A DNA stretch of 64,000 nucleotides from Dimorphilus gyrociliatus (lineage: Eukaryota; Annelida; Polychaeta; Dinophilidae), in contig CAJFCJ010000045.1 in NCBI GenBank assembly GCA_904063045.1, positions 1-64,000 on the forward strand. Direction: 5' to 3'. Position numbers and translations under genes: made by a program. The first letter of the stretch is position 1, and every line of letters begins with the position of its first letter. Under the pieces are notes generated by a model. The model saw only the letters and a list, made by a program, of their open reading frames with translations. It did not search any database and was not told where the DNA came from. Positions 60,419 to 64,000 of this stretch are shown piece after piece.

Positions 60419-61652
60419 TCAAACATTCGTCTCGCCAGCTTCTCTTCTCACAAATTGAAAACTTCGAACTCTTCCATAATTGGACGAACCGCAAGTGTCT
60501 TTCTTATACAGAGAGGCGATCTTCCTCAAAATTATAAATAATAACAACAGAGCCGCGGGTATTTCAATGCAGCATTCTATGATGAGAGCCATCGTTAAGA
60601 AGTCATAGAGAGTTGCTGGGGAACTGCACTGGTCAAAATTTTCAACTTTTCCACCGTGAATTGACTTGTAATAAACTATTAACAAAACAATATAGATTTT
60701 CGATACAACGGAAAAGATAAGATATTTTATCCATTGTTTAGTTTTAACAAACCAAAATAGATTTAATACATTTGGAATTTTGAACGCTATGCAGAAAATC
60801 TGCAATAAGATATTTAAATAGGCGTAGATGTTGTAATCGCCAAATGGCAAAAAATCCATTCCATATCTATTGTAAGGCGTATCGACGCAAACCGGCAATG
60901 TTGAATTAACTGTTGAATTCTTATCAACTTGAATAAGTTGATTGGTGCCGTTCTGTAGATTATAACTAAGAATTTGGGCAAAGTTTTTAGGACAAATTTC
61001 AACATGAATTAAAAAATAAGAGACAATTGACAAAAATAGACCAACAACCGTCATTGGTTTGCATTTCGTTGAATCGTTAAAGACGGTTGAATAGTAAACT
61101 TTTAAAAATATGATAAAAATAACAATGGAGTCGGTGAAGAAGAGAGGAAGAGTAAAATTCAGGTAATTGTACTTGTAGCACAAGTCAAAACCAAAGTTTG
61201 GAGGATAGAATAGAAACGTATAATGCGCAATTAGATATGTTCTATAGGATGAATAGATAATAGTTGCTATAATTTGCTTTACGTTTAGCGAAGATGGCTT
61301 TAAATGGAGGAAAAATATAGGAGCCAGTGTTGATAATATGTTGTAGACGCTTAACCCGTTTATCCTGCCAACAAATCATTAAATCAGTAAATTAAAACCG
61401 ATCGTTTAATGATATTTCTTTTTACTCTGAATTGTAGGCGGTTTCAATGCAAATTTCGTCCGTTTCGTTCCATTCTCTTGACTTGTTTAGAATTGAAAAA
61501 TCTAACGCTGACCGAAAATTGTATATTGTACGATAATCTCTTGTCAAAAAATCATAATGCAGCGGTATAGTGAATAAAACTGGTAAGACGAGAGAGCCAA
61601 TTTCGTAATACTTGAACCGTTTACTATTATTAGAATCATCTTTCTTGCACAT
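60419..61652 (-). CDS. Multi-pass membrane protein, family not recognised
   Basis: Exon 1 is 61652-61426 and exon 2 is 61364-60419, across a 61-bp phase-2 GTAAAA...GGCAG intron; 390 residues from MCKKDDSNNSKRFKYYE. I count about eight to nine hydrophobic helices: residues about 17-32, 77-100, 105-130, then pairs around 140-165, 170-190, 245-270, 280-300 and 325-345. A loop between them holds NxS/T sites (GTNQL, NKNSTVNST). The tail is basic (RRIASLYKKDTCG-like). Polar charged residues within helices and conserved FGDYNIYAYLNILLQIFC suggest a transporter or a divergent receptor, but I do not recognise the family and assign no function. Confidence 0.7.
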
Positions 61653-62687
61653 TGCTCCTTATAAATCCCGCAATATTCGCAATTCTCTATGTTTTACGAC
61701 TTTACAAACTATTTATATTATCATATAGAAGCAGACGAAAATTTTTTTTTTTTACAAACAGCTACAAACCTATCCCAACATCCTCTAGAAGATTGCGGAC
61801 ACCGTATAAGCATTGCTTCGGAATTTTTTTTAGTTTTAACTTACTATTTAGTCACGTGATTATTATTTTTTGAATGAATAGTTTTTATTAGTTATTTGTT
61901 CAATATGGACGGTGTCGTTGGAGTAATTTATGTGTTGCGCCAAGACTTCTGGGTTGGTGTGTGTTTGTGTGTAAATAATTAGCTTAACCTAATTATTCTA
62001 TAGAAGCACAAAATCTTGTTCTTACGATTTATCTGTTGAATGAATGAATGAAAGATTAATTCAATCAATAATCTTTTCAATTGTATTTAATTAATTGAGA
62101 TTGAATAAATTTTGAAATAAGTTGAAAATCTTTATTTTTACTTTTGTCGTTGAAATTTGGAATTAAACTTTGAATATCAACTTTTATTCCAATTCTTAAA
62201 GTTTCTTGAAAATTTTCAACAATTTTCTGTTAAAACACAAAAAAAAAAAAGAGAAAACAATACAGAAATAGACAGAATGTTTGAAAAACTTTACGTATTG
62301 AATGAAAATTCCTTTATGAAAATGCTGGAAAGAAATATGAAGAAGATGAAAATATTTTAGTATTTGAAATGATATCTTTAAAGCTTTCAATAAATTTATT
62401 AGACTATTAATTTCGTATGGAAACGTTTCGAATTTCAATGGAAGCTTCCTCCTTTTATTTGTTATAAATAATATACTATTAACGTATTCATTCGTCAGGT
62501 ATAACACTGAAAATATGGAAAATAGATAATAGAAAATGGCGGACTAGGAAGAGTAGTAGGAAATTATAAATACAGTTTTTAGTGTAGTTGTCAACAATCA
62601 TATCTTTTTTTATCTTTCTGTTTGTTTGTTTGTTTTGTATAAATAAACCATTTTTTTGTTGTTTGTTAAATAAATACATTCGAAAAC
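61653..62687. other. Intergenic, AT-rich, no supported gene
   Basis: Short frames at 62157-62360 (plus) and 62196-62507 (minus) overlap, are low-complexity and lack recognisable motifs. Contains a (TG)n-like stretch near 61955-61972. Confidence 0.45.
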
Positions 62688-64000
62688 CTACTTTTCAATA
62701 TGAGACTTTCTTTTAAACCCGTTTATAAAATAGTAGGTCAAGTGAACAATAGGATTTGTAACCGGATTTAAAGGGAGGATAAAGACGAATACGTAGATGT
62801 AGGTATCGTGAGTGATAATACTCTTACCAATGCTGGCAATTATACCTAAAACAAACAATTAGTTGAAGAGAAACAAACGCCAAAAATGTTGATAATTGCT
62901 TACCTAAAAATGACAAAGGTAGCCAAGTGATTGTATTTGATAAGATGATAATAAACGAAGCTGATGAGAGCATTTTCTTTAATCTGGTACTTTGTTCTTT
63001 TTTTGAAAGTACTAAACTCGCCTTTTTATAGATTGTAGAGAATATTTTCGCGTATAACGCTATTATTGTCGATGATACAATCAATGAAAATATAGAAAAT
63101 ATAATAAACGAATACATCCAACCAGTCTTTTTGTCGTTTGTTAAGTGTAAAGAAAAACATAATGAATACCTTGAATGATAATTCTAAAATGGATGACAAA
63201 CAACAAGTTAGTTTTATTAGAAACAAAACAACAAAACTATAAACTTCTGGTTTTTGTTTTTACCTGGAAAATGAACAAAGGTAAAATGGATACAGCCACC
63301 GATAGGAGGGTTGCAACCAGCGTAAAGAATATTGATTTTGATAAAGAGAGCATCTGAAATCTTAATCCGGAAGTGATGATTATAAACTTTTCAAACGTTA
63401 CAAGTAGAAGGAAATTTTGTGATAGAAAACACGAAAAGGAGGCTAAAATTCCAGAAATTTTACAAGCAAGGCTATTTCTCCATTGCTCGTCGTAATCTAT
63501 AAAATTCTTTGAATATTTTATATCGTGAATTGCTATCATAAGAAAATAGACAGATAACAGTAAATCGGCAATTGTTAACATTATAGAAAAGATTTTCGAA
63601 GGTCTATTAACATCTCTTAATTTCACTACAAGACAAACGATATTCGCCAAAAGAGACACTACGGTACAACTGTAGAAAATATCTTTGAAAAGAAAAAAGA
63701 TTGGCAGAATGAATGAATGAATGAATGAACGAGAGAGAGAGAGAGAGAGAAAGAAAATTTTCTGTCCTTGGTCATTTAAAAGTGGCCAAGCGGATTTAGC
63801 CTCTTCTACAAAAATAAACCAGGACGTTCTATTCGATATTTAACCTACATTTAAACAATTTGAAATTAATCAACTCTCCACAAGAGTTTGTGTCACTCTT
63901 TCTAGGAAGACACTCCTCCAAATGGTCGCTTTCAATATAGCAACAAAATTTATATTTATCCGAGTATAGTCTTTGAATTGATTTTAAATTTTTGAAAGTA
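62688..64000 (-). CDS. LRR-7TM receptor 2, 3' part (runs off the window)
   Basis: Minus-strand exons, 3' to 5': 62845-62688 (GIIASIGKSII... NPVTNPIVHL, seventh helix), 63183-62904 (helices 5-6, TWLPLSFL) and about 63720-63264 (helices 1-4; FEK replaces DRY). A further exon from about 63849 to beyond 64000 carries the end of the LRR region, FCCYIESDHLEECLPRKSDTNSCGEL, which mirrors FCCFSKIYSKSLENCYPSTSLFNSCNDL of the receptor at 52 kb. Intron positions after LFIFQ (63264) and LSFL (62904) match the first receptor exactly, so the two are tandem paralogues in the same orientation. The junction at about 63720-63849 is not resolved in phase. The ectodomain lies outside the window. Confidence 0.8.
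63706..63752. repeat. GAAT and GA microsatellites
   Basis: About five GAAT units followed by (GA)n within the unresolved intron or exon boundary of receptor 2. Confidence 0.85.

Noticed and set aside
62157-62507. Overlapping short frames on both strands
   Set aside because: Low complexity, lysine/phenylalanine-rich, no motif, no splice partners.
1-64000. CRISPR arrays, operons or bacterial mobile islands
   Set aside because: No regularly spaced direct repeats with unique spacers were seen, and introns, tRNA form and gene families are eukaryotic.

Overview
The window is AT-rich animal DNA. Introns are short (about 48-90 bp, GT-AG), genes are closely packed with few introns, and there is one vitellogenin, TRPM-type channels, LDLa/LRR G-protein-coupled receptors and a eukaryotic tRNA-Leu. 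Several TTAGGG-type tracts lie inside the sequence. This suits a small-genomed invertebrate, probably a spiralian such as a compact-genome annelid; the species is inferred, not shown.

Layout. 1-4.2 kb: sparse sequence, one terminal exon on the minus strand, and a deleted Mutator-like (MULE) DNA transposon with long sub-repeated inverted ends. 4.2-10.75 kb (minus): a TRPM-like channel locus in which an N-terminal block and a pore block have been duplicated nearly identically and rejoined. 11.6-24.7 kb (plus): two NACHT-LRR (NLR) genes flanking an intronless RING/B-box/coiled-coil/LRR gene. 24.7-29.7 kb (plus): a family of membrane RING-H2 proteins, two intact and one chimeric pseudogene. 30-39.5 kb (plus): an LRR gene of ZYG11/ZER1-like layout, a second complete TRPM-like channel, and a decayed LRR gene interrupted by an inverted fragment of a secreted-protein gene. 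40.1-45.3 kb (plus): vitellogenin with a TATA promoter. 45.6-51.3 kb: a mariner relic, a secreted lamin-tail/ITIH-C gene (minus), a third ZYG11/ZER1-like LRR gene (plus), then a duplicated and internally deleted copy of that block. 51.8-58.6 kb (minus): an LDLa-LRR-7TM receptor preceded by PAN, SRCR and C-type-lectin-like exons, probably one very long receptor gene. 59.6 kb: tRNA-Leu(TAA). 60.4-61.7 kb (minus): an unrecognised multi-pass membrane protein. 62.7-64.0 kb (minus): the 3' part of a second LRR-7TM receptor running off the window.

The most interesting region is 4-40 kb. It combines STAND/NACHT ATPases, a TRIM-like LRR protein, membrane RING ligases, candidate cullin-2 LRR adaptors and SLOG-bearing TRPM channels, with many recent duplicates, chimeras and decayed copies. 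That pattern is typical of fast-evolving recognition or defence gene clusters. A shared immune or ubiquitin-signalling role is inference from domains and neighbourhood; nothing in the sequence proves the genes act together.
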